Positions 24,495 to 33,481 are shown, counted from the stretch's first letter. The stretch is DNA of 64,000 nt from Paenibacillus peoriae (GCF_022531965.1 NZ_CP092831.1:1268001-1332000), one strand, 5' to 3'. Numbers and translations are program-made. Notes: a model not told the origin generated them from the sequence alone.

Positions 24495-24764
24495 ATGAAC
24501 AGGGATAAAACGGAAACGTTAATTCAACAAATGGAACACGCCAGACAACACTTGCATGATCTTTACGCAGAGCATGGCTTCGGACATGCTTGTGTACTTG
24601 AACAGTCTATGCTTTTGGATGAACTGATTAATCAGTACAACCGTATGTATCAGACCAGAAAGCAGCCTCACCATGTTTTGGATCAGATCATTAACAACGA
24701 CGATGTTATGTTCAGTCCATCCTCCCCTTTCTCTTTATGCAAAACTGTGACTTCTCCCACGTAA
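24495..24764 (+). CDS. Spo0E-like phosphatase, long form (89 aa)
   Basis: An 89-residue protein preceded by AGGAGG. Residues 5-55 form the Spo0E helical hairpin with the signature EQSMLLDELINQYN (S-x2-[LM]-D-x-LI-x2-Y). The C-terminal 30 residues (VLDQIINNDDVMFSP onward) are extra compared with the usual 50-60-residue members and look disordered. It probably dephosphorylates Spo0A~P. It lies just downstream of the Alo-like operon, and the two could be linked in controlling entry into sporulation, though a terminator separates them. Confidence 0.82.
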   Translation: MNRDKTETLIQQMEHARQHLHDLYAEHGFGHACVLEQSMLLDELINQYNRMYQTRKQPHHVLDQIINNDDVMFSPSSPFSLCKTVTSPT

Positions 24765-24863
24765 TGTTTATTATTATTCTATATAATGACTTATTTTAAA
24801 ATAAAATACATATTCATGTCATAAAATGTTAATCATTTTTTTGGGGGCAGCATACTAAGGCAG

Positions 24864-24897
24864 CAAAAAAGCAGAGCTCCATAAGAGAGCCCTGCCA
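24864..24897 (-). terminator. Terminator of the acyltransferase gene
   Basis: On the minus strand GCAGGGCTCT pairs with GGAGCTCTGC, followed by TTTTTT. Confidence 0.8.
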
Positions 24898-24944
24898 AAG
24901 TCCATTGGATTTATAACCCCATGCTGAAACACAGACGCACAAGT

Positions 24945-26171
24945 TTAGCCAAGCTCCTGCGTGCTTTTGGAAGCGCGCTTAGAGGAAAGTAACTGGAAAC
25001 GAAACGAATGCCAGTTCAACCGCTGTCTGCCTTTGGAGCCAACAATCCAGTTGCCGCCGGGCAGATGGGCAAAGAGCCAACTGATGCCCAGAGAAACACT
25101 TGCCACGACGACAAACGTAATGAGCGTAGCTGTAAAATGATGATCACCCAGTGCAAGCGGGCGGGTGTAGTAGGATATAAAGGACAGCACGAGCGCATGG
25201 GCCAGATATCCTCCGAAGGAATAGCGTCCAATCCAGTTCAGCATACGGCGAAACGGCTCGGACCGCTTGTCTTTTTGCAAATGAAGCAGCAGTCCGTACA
25301 ACAAAAGCAACTGCGAGACAATCAGCACGAAGGTGCTTGGTTTCAGATAAGTAGAAATATTGAGATTGATCGTATCACCCGACTGGATCAGCATCGTGTG
25401 ACCCATGAGCATGAACAAACCAATAAAGACAAATACATTCCACGGCAACGTCTGTCGGGCCAATCCCCGCCAGGTGTCCGTCATATAGGCGCACACTGCG
25501 CCCAGCATAAAATAGAAAAAATACATAACAAAGTTATAAGTGCGGTAATCTAACAGAGTCTGCCAAAAGGACGGCAACCCAGTGCTCCATGCAGACATGT
25601 CATAGTAGGACCATTGTAACAACAAAGCGTAAGCCGCAGCGGCAATCAGCATAACAGCCAAAACAAGCTGTTTGCGTGTTTTCGTGCTGTAACGATGTAG
25701 AAACGCTTGAACCTGCCCGGCTGCTTTTGAAAATAAAGGAAACAAAATATAAAACTGAAAGATCATCACTACAAACCATAGATGATATCCGCTGACGGGG
25801 ATGATCATTTCCTCGAACATACCTTTGTAAAAATAAATATTTCCCCACTGCGCCGTTGACCAGTTTTGAGTACATACCCAATAAATAACCGTCCAGCAGA
25901 GGAAAGGAACATAAATATCTCGAAACCGCCTGCCAATATAGCGAGGGTAGCCAATCGGTTTGTTACCATTATAAAAAAGCAGCGCCGCAGACAGGAAAAC
26001 AAACGTCGGTGTGCCAAAACGTGTCAAATGATACAGCATCGCGAGCATAACGGAATCTGGCTGTTGGATGTCGCTGCGATAAATATATTCGCCAATGCAA
26101 TGCTGAAGCACGACAGCGAGGTAGGCAAGACCCCGTAGTTCTGTCCACTCCGCGATACGCGGCTTGCTCAT
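24945..26171 (-). CDS. Acyltransferase family 3 membrane protein
   Basis: A 408-residue protein with ten or so membrane helices. The N-terminal WTELRGLAYLAVVLQHC matches the conserved Arg and His motif of acyltransferase-3 enzymes (OafA/IcaC type), which O-acetylate or O-succinylate cell-surface polysaccharides using acyl-CoA. The C-terminal 30 residues are basic and cytoplasmic. The start at 26171 is chosen for AAAGGAGTG; a GTG three codons earlier is possible. It stands alone, so its target polymer is unknown. Confidence 0.88.
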   Translation of the reverse strand: MSKPRIAEWTELRGLAYLAVVLQHCIGEYIYRSDIQQPDSVMLAMLYHLTRFGTPTFVFLSAALLFYNGNKPIGYPRYIGRRFRDIYVPFLCWTVIYWVCTQNWSTAQWGNIYFYKGMFEEMIIPVSGYHLWFVVMIFQFYILFPLFSKAAGQVQAFLHRYSTKTRKQLVLAVMLIAAAAYALLLQWSYYDMSAWSTGLPSFWQTLLDYRTYNFVMYFFYFMLGAVCAYMTDTWRGLARQTLPWNVFVFIGLFMLMGHTMLIQSGDTINLNISTYLKPSTFVLIVSQLLLLYGLLLHLQKDKRSEPFRRMLNWIGRYSFGGYLAHALVLSFISYYTRPLALGDHHFTATLITFVVVASVSLGISWLFAHLPGGNWIVGSKGRQRLNWHSFRFQLLSSKRASKSTQELG

Positions 26172-26302
26172 CCATATCACTCCTTTTCCTCAAGATACGC
26201 ATATGTTTTTCCTAGCACAATTGTAGGTATTGTAACGTAGAAACATTAGTGCAGGATTAACGCCACCTGAAAGTAAGAAGAGTGAAGTAGTTCCAATTTA
26301 AT

Positions 26303-26319
26303 ATGATTGCGTTTACAAT
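26303..26319. promoter_or_regulatory. cre-like site before the sugar-sensing operon
   Basis: ATGATTGCGTTTACAAT matches the cre consensus except for two adjacent bases (TT for AA). It is about 70 bases upstream of the operon's first start codon. Confidence 0.4.
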
Positions 26320-26389
26320 CTAAGTGAAACCAGAATAAATTAAAGTGAATTTATAACTTAAGGATACACACAGGAAAAGGAGAGGAAGG

Positions 26390-27397
26390 ATGAAAAAAAC
26401 GCTGCTGGTATATATGCTGTTGATTGCGGCCTTTGCTCTCTATGTGTTCAGGTATGAACAAACTGGCCCGTTGAATGGTACTTGGGAAGATAAGGGGCTA
26501 CGAGGCAGCATCGGAGAAACCTATATGATGATTACCTTCCAGTCTGGCTTGGAGTATTGGAAAAGCGGGCTCAAGGGTTTCGAGGATGCAGGAGATGCTT
26601 TGGGAGTGACTGTGGAGTATCGGGGAGCTACCCGTTATGATGCGCAGGAGCAGACGACCGTTATTGAGCAGGCGATTGCTCGTAAGCCCGCAGGGATTGC
26701 CATATCAGCGATTGATCCTCACTCTCTGATTCCGGTAATTAATAAGGCGCTGGATGCGGGCATTCCTGTGGTACTGTTTGATGCCGAAGCGCCGGGGAGT
26801 CGGGCGTATTCTTTTTTGGGCACGGATAATTATAAGGCGGGCGTGACCGCTGCGGATAAAATGGCAGAGCTGTTGGGACGAGAAGGTCAAGTCGCTGTTT
26901 TGACGCTACCCGGTCAGCAAAATCATGAGGAACGCTTGCGTGGCTTTCGCGATACCATACAGCGGCAGTATCCTGCCATGAAGGTGGTGGAAGTAGCGGA
27001 TGGCCGCGCAGACGCGATGGTCTCCCGGGATGAGTCGCAAAGGCTGATGAAAGCTTATCCGAAACTGGCGGGCATTTTTGTGACCGAAGCAACGGGAGGA
27101 ATAGGTGTAGGTGAAGCGGTACTGAGTCAAAAAAACAGCCACCCGCTGAAAATCATTTCTTTTGATACGAATAAAGCGACATTGGATATGATTCGTGGTG
27201 GCACAATCTCGGCAACAATTGCTCAGGGAACATGGAATATGGGCTATTGGTCGCTTCAATATCTGTTCCATCTGCATCATCATTTGACGACTCCTGCGCC
27301 TTCTTCCACCGGAGACAACACTCCGCTGCCCGTGCGGGTAGACACTGGAATCTCTGTTGTCACCCAGGCGAATGTAGATGATTATTATGCGAAATAA
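26390..27397 (+). CDS. Membrane-anchored sugar-binding protein of a sensing operon
   Basis: A 335-residue periplasmic-binding-protein fold (Peripla_BP_4, RbsB-like). The N-terminal hydrophobic helix (residues 3-19) has no lipobox Cys, so it is probably an uncleaved anchor. The body holds typical motifs: QAIARKPAGIAISAIDPHSL, GIPVVLFDAEAPGSR and the second-lobe FDTNKATLDMI. The gene overlaps a YesM-type kinase and an AraC-type response regulator gene, so it probably presents a sugar to the kinase rather than to a transporter. The start has GGAGAGGAAGG. The sugar is unknown. Confidence 0.85.
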   Translation: MKKTLLVYMLLIAAFALYVFRYEQTGPLNGTWEDKGLRGSIGETYMMITFQSGLEYWKSGLKGFEDAGDALGVTVEYRGATRYDAQEQTTVIEQAIARKPAGIAISAIDPHSLIPVINKALDAGIPVVLFDAEAPGSRAYSFLGTDNYKAGVTAADKMAELLGREGQVAVLTLPGQQNHEERLRGFRDTIQRQYPAMKVVEVADGRADAMVSRDESQRLMKAYPKLAGIFVTEATGGIGVGEAVLSQKNSHPLKIISFDTNKATLDMIRGGTISATIAQGTWNMGYWSLQYLFHLHHHLTTPAPSSTGDNTPLPVRVDTGISVVTQANVDDYYAK

Positions 27398-27431
27398 ATT
27401 TTGGAAGCGTATCCAGCTAGGAGTGCACCAC

Positions 27432-29432
27432 ATGATGCCGCGGTTACGCTTGCGCAATATGCCCTTACGCTATCAACTCATGCTGCTGTTCCTGTTGTTT
27501 GGCATTGTACCTTCGCTGGGATTAGGTCTGCTGGTCAATTGGACGGTGGAACGGATTATTGAGCGGCAGGTGGAAGACCATACGATGCAGTTGATTGGCA
27601 AGGTAAACGAAGCACTGGACACCAAAATGGAAAATTTGCAGAACATGACGTATCTGATTGCTTTTAACCCCGATATCGGGGAGTTCTGGAAAGGGAAGAC
27701 GCTGGCTGACGGCCACGCGGGTCATGCGAGTGTAATAACACCGGAAAACCAGGGGGAGCAGACTCAGAACTCGGGGCAAAATCAGGCTCTCAGCTCCAAG
27801 CAGGCATTAAGTTCTGTACAGGAGCAGGATACGGTGTATAAAATGAAGCAATTTTTGCAGGGCTATACTACGTTATATCCTGAAATTGCAGGGATTCTGA
27901 TCGTGAACGAAAAAGGCGACTATATCAGCAACGAAATGTATGCTCGAAGCACGCGTAGCCTGACGGAAGAAGATTGGTACCAACAGGCGGCGCAGCATGC
28001 AGGCATATTCACTGTGCTAGGACAGCCGAGCCACCGTAATGTGACCACTCATGTCCGGTACAAGGACAGTGAAATTGTCTCCGTCGTTCGTTCGGTTACG
28101 GATTCGGAAACCGGACGCGTGCTAGGCGCGATAATGATTGACCTCAAGCTACGGGCTGTGTCGCAGGCCGCCAGAGATGTAACCTTGGGCAAAAGTGGCT
28201 ATTTAATGGTGACAGATGCTGAGGGACGCAGCGTGTACAGGCCGGATATGCCTTTGATTGAGCGCATTCCGCCGCAATGGTTCGGGGCAGGTGACAGCGG
28301 GATGTTTACCCGTGAAACTGGGGGCAGGGAATTGCTATTCATGTTCAGGGCTTCCGAATTCACGGGCTGGAGAACAGTGGGGGTATTCCCGGCACGCGAA
28401 TCTACACTGGAAGTGCGACAAATTCAGTTCTATGTCGTCTGTTTTGTTTTCATTGTATGTCTATTTGGCTTAACGGCATCCTTGCGATTGTCGAGTTCCA
28501 TTGCGCAGCCAATTTTCCGGCTGATGTCCTATATGCGGACGGCAGAGACAGGGGATCTTACAGTTCGCCAATGGAGTGACCGTGGGGATGAAGTCGGAAT
28601 GTTGGGGCGGAGCTTTAACCGGATGCTGGAGCAAATTCGCCGTCTTATGTCCCTTAGCGAACTGAGGGAACGGCAAAAACGGGATGCCGAGCTGCGCAGC
28701 CTTCAGGAGCATATTAAGCCCCATTTTCTATACAATACGCTAGATACCATTCATTGGATGGCCCGAAGAAATGGAGCAGACGACGTATCTGACATGGTAG
28801 GAGCGCTATCGAGATTGTTCCGTCTCGGGCTGAGCAAGGGGGATGACTTTATTCCGCTGCGCTCCGAGATGGAGCATATATCGAGCTATATGCAAATCCA
28901 GCAAACCCGCTATCGTGACCGACTTCGCTGGGAATTGAATGTACCCGACGAGCTACAGGATCTGTTCGTGTTGAAGTTAATGCTTCAGCCTGTAGTGGAA
29001 AATGCGATTTATCACGGCATCAAGGCCAGACGAGGCCCAGGCACGATTTGGATAGAAGCTAAAGCTGAGGGCGACAAGCTGCTGCTGACGGTACGTGATG
29101 ATGGCGCAGGGATGACGGCAGGCCGTCTGCGTGAACTGCGTGAATGGCTGGAAATACCCCTGGAGGCGATGGAAGGAAAGCAGCAGCAAAAGGGAGTTAG
29201 TACCCATGGCAGAAGCTATGGCATGCTGAATGTACAAGCGCGTATCCGATTGTCTTTTGGTGAGGAATATGGAATTGTACTGGAGAGCACAGAAGGGACA
29301 GGTACCTGCGTGACGATCACTCATCCGTTGCTGCTGGATATGGCGCAACTGAAGAAGCCTTATGAAAAAGGAGAGGGTCAGGATGACGAAATCAAAGGGC
29401 AGAGACAACTCAACGACGGTGAGTCTGATTGA
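27432..29432 (+). CDS. YesM-type sensor histidine kinase
   Basis: A 666-residue two-component kinase. The first membrane helix (about residues 14-36) is followed by a large extracytoplasmic Cache-type domain (about 40-325), a second membrane helix (about 333-355), HAMP (about 358-410), a His_kinase domain with PHFLYNTLDTIHW (phospho-His near residue 431) and an HATPase domain (DDGAGMTAGRL). The start at 27432 is chosen for TAGGAG eight bases upstream; an earlier in-frame ATG at 27378 overlaps the binding-protein gene. It works with the downstream regulator and probably with the upstream sugar-binding protein. Confidence 0.9.
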   Translation: MMPRLRLRNMPLRYQLMLLFLLFGIVPSLGLGLLVNWTVERIIERQVEDHTMQLIGKVNEALDTKMENLQNMTYLIAFNPDIGEFWKGKTLADGHAGHASVITPENQGEQTQNSGQNQALSSKQALSSVQEQDTVYKMKQFLQGYTTLYPEIAGILIVNEKGDYISNEMYARSTRSLTEEDWYQQAAQHAGIFTVLGQPSHRNVTTHVRYKDSEIVSVVRSVTDSETGRVLGAIMIDLKLRAVSQAARDVTLGKSGYLMVTDAEGRSVYRPDMPLIERIPPQWFGAGDSGMFTRETGGRELLFMFRASEFTGWRTVGVFPARESTLEVRQIQFYVVCFVFIVCLFGLTASLRLSSSIAQPIFRLMSYMRTAETGDLTVRQWSDRGDEVGMLGRSFNRMLEQIRRLMSLSELRERQKRDAELRSLQEHIKPHFLYNTLDTIHWMARRNGADDVSDMVGALSRLFRLGLSKGDDFIPLRSEMEHISSYMQIQQTRYRDRLRWELNVPDELQDLFVLKLMLQPVVENAIYHGIKARRGPGTIWIEAKAEGDKLLLTVRDDGAGMTAGRLRELREWLEIPLEAMEGKQQQKGVSTHGRSYGMLNVQARIRLSFGEEYGIVLESTEGTGTCVTITHPLLLDMAQLKKPYEKGEGQDDEIKGQRQLNDGESD

Positions 29433-30684
29433 CCAGGCCATAACGGAAGTGATAACAGGGACAGCACAGCGTTACCAAGTATTGATTGCAGATGATGAGC
29501 CGATCATCCGAGAGGGGATACGGGATTGCATAGACTGGGCGGCACTCGGCATGGAGGTTGCAGCTGAGGCGGAGGATGGTGAAGAAGCGCTGGAGCTGGT
29601 GGGTCAGCTTAGCATAGACATCATGCTGGTCGATATGAATATGCCGTTCATGGACGGGATTGAACTGATTCGTCGGCTGCGGGAAGTACGTCCGGAGTGC
29701 CGCTGTCTAATCATTTCCGGGCATGATGAATTTGCTTATGCGCAGGAGGCAGTCCGACTTGGCGTAGAGGATTATATCTTGAAGCCGGTAGATGCTGAGC
29801 AGCTTCACGCTGCGCTGTCACGGCTCGGTCAGCGGCTCGAGGAAGAGCGTAAGCGTGCCGCCTATGTAGAACAAGCTGCCGGGCAGATTGAGCGGAATAT
29901 TCCGTTGTTGCGCCAGCGGTTTTGCCTGGAATGGCTGGAAGGGCAACATACGGGCATAGACGTCATGGAGCAGTTGGCGTTTTTACGGCTTCCATCGCGG
30001 CCGCCTGCTCAGATCGGTGTCGTACGGTGGCCAGCGGCAGAGGCCCGGCAGACGATTATGCGCGAGAATGACCGCCAGTTGTTTCTTTTTGCCGCTGAGA
30101 ATATTATTGGCGAACTGCTGGAGGACCTGCCACATGTATTGTTCCGCGATGCGAACGGGCTGATCGGCATATGCCTGTGGCAGGAGGCACCCGAGACGAT
30201 TGGCGCTGCCATGGAGCAGGCGATTGGACGCTACCTGAATATAGCGGTTCATACGCATGTGGAATCCAACGCGGGTGGGCTGGAAGGCGCAATGGATGCG
30301 TACCGGGTGTGTCGGGATCGGGTGTATGGCGAATCGCAGCTGTCTCCCATCGTACGCCGTGCTCGGCAGCTTATTCAGGAAGGCTACGCAGACCGGGAGT
30401 TGACGCTGGAAGCCCTTGCTTCGCGGCTACAAGTATCCGCCGTATATCTCAGCCGTGTGCTGAAAAAGGAGCTCAACGACAGCTTCGTGACCCTCGTCAC
30501 GCGTGCCCGTATCCGTAAAGCAGTGCAGCTGCTGGATTCCACGACGTTGTCTATCTATGATATAGCAGAACGTACGGGATACGACAGTCAGCACTATTTT
30601 AGCACCGCTTTTAAAAAGACCATGGGCGTGTCTCCTGTGCAGTACCGTAAAGGCGGGGGAATTCAGGAAAATTCGTCGGAATAG
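29383..30684 (+). CDS. AraC-type response regulator
   Basis: A 433-residue regulator. The receiver domain begins after about 30 residues (VLIADDEPIIREGI) with the phospho-acceptor Asp84 in MLVDMNMPFMDG and the conserved Lys in ILKPVD. A middle segment of about 180 residues is typical of YesN-type regulators. The C-terminal AraC domain (about the last 100 residues: LEALASRLQVSAVYLSRVLK; YDIAERTGYDSQHYFSTAFK) binds DNA. The start at 29383, inside the kinase gene, has AAGGAGAGGG. Likely targets are sugar-transport genes such as the ABC operon at 34.2 kb, but this is inference. Confidence 0.92.
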   Translation: MTKSKGRDNSTTVSLIDQAITEVITGTAQRYQVLIADDEPIIREGIRDCIDWAALGMEVAAEAEDGEEALELVGQLSIDIMLVDMNMPFMDGIELIRRLREVRPECRCLIISGHDEFAYAQEAVRLGVEDYILKPVDAEQLHAALSRLGQRLEEERKRAAYVEQAAGQIERNIPLLRQRFCLEWLEGQHTGIDVMEQLAFLRLPSRPPAQIGVVRWPAAEARQTIMRENDRQLFLFAAENIIGELLEDLPHVLFRDANGLIGICLWQEAPETIGAAMEQAIGRYLNIAVHTHVESNAGGLEGAMDAYRVCRDRVYGESQLSPIVRRARQLIQEGYADRELTLEALASRLQVSAVYLSRVLKKELNDSFVTLVTRARIRKAVQLLDSTTLSIYDIAERTGYDSQHYFSTAFKKTMGVSPVQYRKGGGIQENSSE

Positions 30685-30742
30685 GAATAATTGGAATGTA
30701 GAATTGCCCTACACGGTCTTATGATGATAAATGCTAAAAAAA

Positions 30743-30758
30743 TGTGTGTGTAATCACA
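30743..30758. promoter_or_regulatory. FNR/Rex-type palindrome upstream of hcp
   Basis: TGTGTGTGTAATCACA fits TGTGA-N6-TCACA with one mismatch. It lies about 75 bases upstream of hcp, a gene usually induced without oxygen or under nitrosative stress. Confidence 0.45.
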
Positions 30759-30829
30759 CCTAGGCATTCAGGGGTTTGTTACGCTGGGGATAACGAACAA
30801 ATATCTATAAATATTTGGAGGAAAACGAT

Positions 30830-32122
30830 ATGTTTTGTTATCAGTGTGAACAGACGCCGAGTGGTGGGTGTAAAGTAGTTGGGGTGTGCGGGAAGGATGA
30901 GACGATAGCGAGCTTGCAGGATACGATGATTTTTGCATTAAAAGGGATTGCTGCCTATGCGACACATGCTCGCCAGTTGGGCTATACCGATCCTGAGGTA
31001 GATCGCATCACGCATGAAGCGTTATATATGACCTTAACCAATTCTAACTTTAATGTACAAGAGCATTTGGAAATGGCGATGAAGGTCGGAAATGCGGCTG
31101 TACGGATCATGGATGTGCTAGATCGTGCGCATACGGATCGTTTTGGCATTCCGCAGCCAATTACCGTCAGCCAAAATAAAATCGAAGGCCAATGCATCGT
31201 CGTGACCGGACATAATTTATATGCGCTGGAGGAATTGCTACGGCAAACAGAGGGCAAGGGCATCAATATCTATACTCACTCGGAAATGCTGCCTGCCCAC
31301 GGTTATCCGGCATTGAAGAAATATGCACATCTCAAAGGGAATATCGGTAAAGCCTGGTACGATCAACGCAGACTGTTCGAAGAGTTTCCGGGTGCAATTC
31401 TGGCTACGACGAACTGTGTTATGCCGATTAAAGGCACGTATGCAGACCGCTTCTTCTCTTATGAAGTAGCCGGGCTGGAGGGAGTAGCCAAGATCATGGA
31501 CGACGACTTTTCACCATTGATCGAGCGTGCTTTAGCACTGCCAGCCGCAGATGTAGATTCGGAGCAGGTGCTTACAACGGGATATCATCACGAGACGGTC
31601 ATCGGGCTGGCTCCTGAGATTATTCAGGCCGTTAAAGACGGACATATCCGCCGTTTCTTCGTTATTGCAGGCTGCGACGCACCGGGCAAAGGCGGTAACT
31701 ATTATCGCGAGCTAGCTACATCCTTGCCGAACGATACAGTTATTCTGACCACGTCCTGTGGTAAATTCCGCTTTAATGACGTGGATTATGGCACTGTTGG
31801 AGATACCGGCATTCCGCGTTATATTGATTTGGGGCAATGCAACAATTCGGGTTCTACTGTGAAAATCGCTCTGGCATTGGCGGATGCTTTCGGCTGTACG
31901 GTGAACGAGCTGCCTGTCAGCATTGTTCTGTCCTGGTTTGAGCAAAAAGCGGTTGCCATTCTGCTGGGCTTGTTCAGCCTTGGCATCCAGGATATTCGCA
32001 TTGGGCCGAAGCCGCCTGAGTTCATTTCTTCTGGCGTGCTGGATGTACTAGTGGAGATGTTTGGCTTGAAGCTAATTACGACCGCAGAGGAAGATATGAA
32101 AGCGATGTTGGCGTTGTCGTAA
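30830..32122 (+). CDS. hcp: Hybrid cluster protein (hydroxylamine / NO reductase)
   Basis: A 430-residue Hcp. The N-terminal Cys motif C3-x2-C6-x7-C14-x5-C20 binds the conventional Fe-S cluster. Later motifs supply ligands of the hybrid Fe-S-O cluster: TNCVMP, AGCDAPGKGGNYY, TTSCGKFRFN and GQCNNSGS. It is shorter than the 550-residue enterobacterial form, as in the compact class that lacks part of the helical domain. Hcp reduces hydroxylamine and is now viewed mainly as an NO reductase. It is cytoplasmic. GGAGG precedes the ATG. No reductase gene (hcr) is adjacent. Confidence 0.93.
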   Translation: MFCYQCEQTPSGGCKVVGVCGKDETIASLQDTMIFALKGIAAYATHARQLGYTDPEVDRITHEALYMTLTNSNFNVQEHLEMAMKVGNAAVRIMDVLDRAHTDRFGIPQPITVSQNKIEGQCIVVTGHNLYALEELLRQTEGKGINIYTHSEMLPAHGYPALKKYAHLKGNIGKAWYDQRRLFEEFPGAILATTNCVMPIKGTYADRFFSYEVAGLEGVAKIMDDDFSPLIERALALPAADVDSEQVLTTGYHHETVIGLAPEIIQAVKDGHIRRFFVIAGCDAPGKGGNYYRELATSLPNDTVILTTSCGKFRFNDVDYGTVGDTGIPRYIDLGQCNNSGSTVKIALALADAFGCTVNELPVSIVLSWFEQKAVAILLGLFSLGIQDIRIGPKPPEFISSGVLDVLVEMFGLKLITTAEEDMKAMLALS

Positions 32123-32134
32123 GAGGTTAATGGG

Positions 32135-32161
32135 GGAACTGCAAAGCGCAGTTCCTTTTTT
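32135..32161 (+). terminator. Terminator of hcp
   Basis: GGAACTGC/GCAGTTCC stem (32135-32142, 32148-32155) followed by TTTTTTG. Confidence 0.85.
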
Positions 32162-32164
32162 GTT

Positions 32165-32512
32165 TCATCGTTCATCGATTCTTATAAAGATGTCCGTAAG
32201 AATCTTTAATGCCAGTTCAGTATCTTTGGATTCACGAGTTCTTAGGAGAGTTAAAATGGTTTTTATACTCGAATGTTCTTCGGTAAGCTCATCATTGTCC
32301 TTCACATATGTAAGCAACTGATAGACGCCCACGTTCAATGCTTTCGCTATTTTCTCCAGATTTTTCAAAGATATATTTCTCTCTGCTCGCTCAATGAATC
32401 CAATATAACTCGAATTGAATCCTGCTTTTTCGGCTAAAGCTTCCTGGGAAAGCCCTTTAGACTTTCGAATATCTCGAATACGTGTACCGACTAATTCCAA
32501 AAGTTCTGACAT
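32165..32512 (-). CDS. XRE-family transcriptional regulator
   Basis: A 115-residue regulator. The HTH_3 domain (residues about 8-65; RIRDIRKSKGLSQEALAEKA, then SSYIGFIERAERNISLKNLE) is followed by a 45-residue helical tail, probably for dimerisation. GAGAGGTG precedes the ATG. Three related palindromes lie in the 353-base region between it and the divergent gene at 32866, the nearest only about 20 bases from its start. It therefore probably represses itself and that gene. Confidence 0.87.
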   Translation of the reverse strand: MSELLELVGTRIRDIRKSKGLSQEALAEKAGFNSSYIGFIERAERNISLKNLEKIAKALNVGVYQLLTYVKDNDELTEEHSSIKTILTLLRTRESKDTELALKILTDIFIRIDER

Positions 32513-32532
32513 GAATACACCTCTCTATAGTA

Positions 32533-32550
32533 AGGGTTCTACAAAATCGA
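32533..32550. promoter_or_regulatory. Operator-like site 1
   Basis: AGGGTTCTACAAAATCGA, a diverged copy of the palindrome AGGRTTTTGCAAAAYCCT seen at 32629 and 32813. It lies 21 bases upstream of the XRE gene start. Confidence 0.45.
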
Positions 32551-32628
32551 TTCCAATCGCTCCAAAGTGCAATATATAGACGAACTAGATCATCACGACC
32601 TATATATTATTATTGGAAGTCGCTTGTT

Positions 32629-32644
32629 GGATTTTGCAAAATCC
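32629..32644. promoter_or_regulatory. Operator-like site 2 (perfect palindrome)
   Basis: GGATTTTGCAAAATCC is a perfect 16-bp palindrome in the middle of the XRE/hypothetical intergenic region. Confidence 0.6.
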
Positions 32645-32812
32645 TCTAGTTAGAAGTGTAGAGAAAGAGTTACATCTAATTAATAAGTGTTAGTAAGTAA
32701 ATTGAATTAAAAACTACTATATAGTAATATTTATTAGGAAGCTTGTCCGGTAGCTAGAAAATTATACATCTTGATGGTTACATATTTGTGCTACGTTGCT
32801 CACATTTGTTTC

Positions 32813-32830
32813 AGGATTTTGCAAAACCCT
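32813..32830. promoter_or_regulatory. Operator-like site 3
   Basis: AGGATTTTGCAAAACCCT, an 18-bp palindrome with one mismatched pair and the same core TTTTGCAAAA as site 2. It lies 36 bases upstream of the gene at 32866. Confidence 0.6.
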
Positions 32831-32865
32831 TATTTATGAAATTTTAATTCAGGAGTTGATTCCCC

Positions 32866-33405
32866 ATGAAACATTACTCCTTAAGTCCCCAACTACATAG
32901 TGATTCTGATTTCAAATTGCCCAAGTACAGCGATACCTACATATTCAATTGCATGATGGATTTTCAAAAGCTTGCCGAATACCAGATCAAGCTTGCACAG
33001 ATGATGCGCGACCATAATCAGTTTCAAAACTGCCTCATTCTTTGTGATCGAGCGATGTTTTCTATGGCTAAGGCCATGTATGTTCATCGAAACCAAATCA
33101 TTCCATCGTACATTCGATCCATGACTGACCTATTCCCTTTAATTCACACAGATGCTGAGCCCAATTTAGATATGGTGCTGTTTATCGGTACGGTACATTA
33201 TCTGGTTTCGGGAGAGGATGAAGCATCCGAGGAGACGATGAGACAGGAGGAAGTAGACAAGTTGCTTTATAAAACGGACTCTATTCTAGAGTCTCTGTCA
33301 CAGCGGATCGTAGCTGATCCGTCTAAGCGGTATCCGTCTATTTATAAAGAAAATTCGTTCAATGAATCGGTAGATCTTTTATCAATAATACCCGGTTCTT
33401 TTTGA
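32866..33405 (+). CDS. Hypothetical helical protein, possibly HEPN-like (179 aa)
   Basis: A 179-residue, mainly helical protein with no signal peptide. The segment CLILCDRAMFSMAKAMYVHR and the following helices recall the N-terminal half of HEPN domains, but the catalytic R-x4-6-H motif is not convincing, so this is only a suggestion. The C-terminal 50 residues are acidic then polar. The start has CAGGAG about 10 bases upstream. It is divergent from an XRE regulator and preceded by one of its putative operators, suggesting that it is the regulated output gene. Confidence 0.65.
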   Translation: MKHYSLSPQLHSDSDFKLPKYSDTYIFNCMMDFQKLAEYQIKLAQMMRDHNQFQNCLILCDRAMFSMAKAMYVHRNQIIPSYIRSMTDLFPLIHTDAEPNLDMVLFIGTVHYLVSGEDEASEETMRQEEVDKLLYKTDSILESLSQRIVADPSKRYPSIYKENSFNESVDLLSIIPGSF

Positions 33406-33481
33406 GCTAATGATATAATGACGAAAAGGAAGATGTTAGATGATGGCTAACACCTCCACATCAGAAAGGGTGTTATTTCAT

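Noticed and set aside
25008..25553. A 181-codon open frame on the + strand
   Set aside because: Antisense to the acyltransferase gene; composition is that of a mirrored membrane protein (rich in Gln, His, Arg).
26906..27457. A 183-codon frame on the minus strand
   Set aside because: Antisense to the sugar-binding protein gene, with no start signals.
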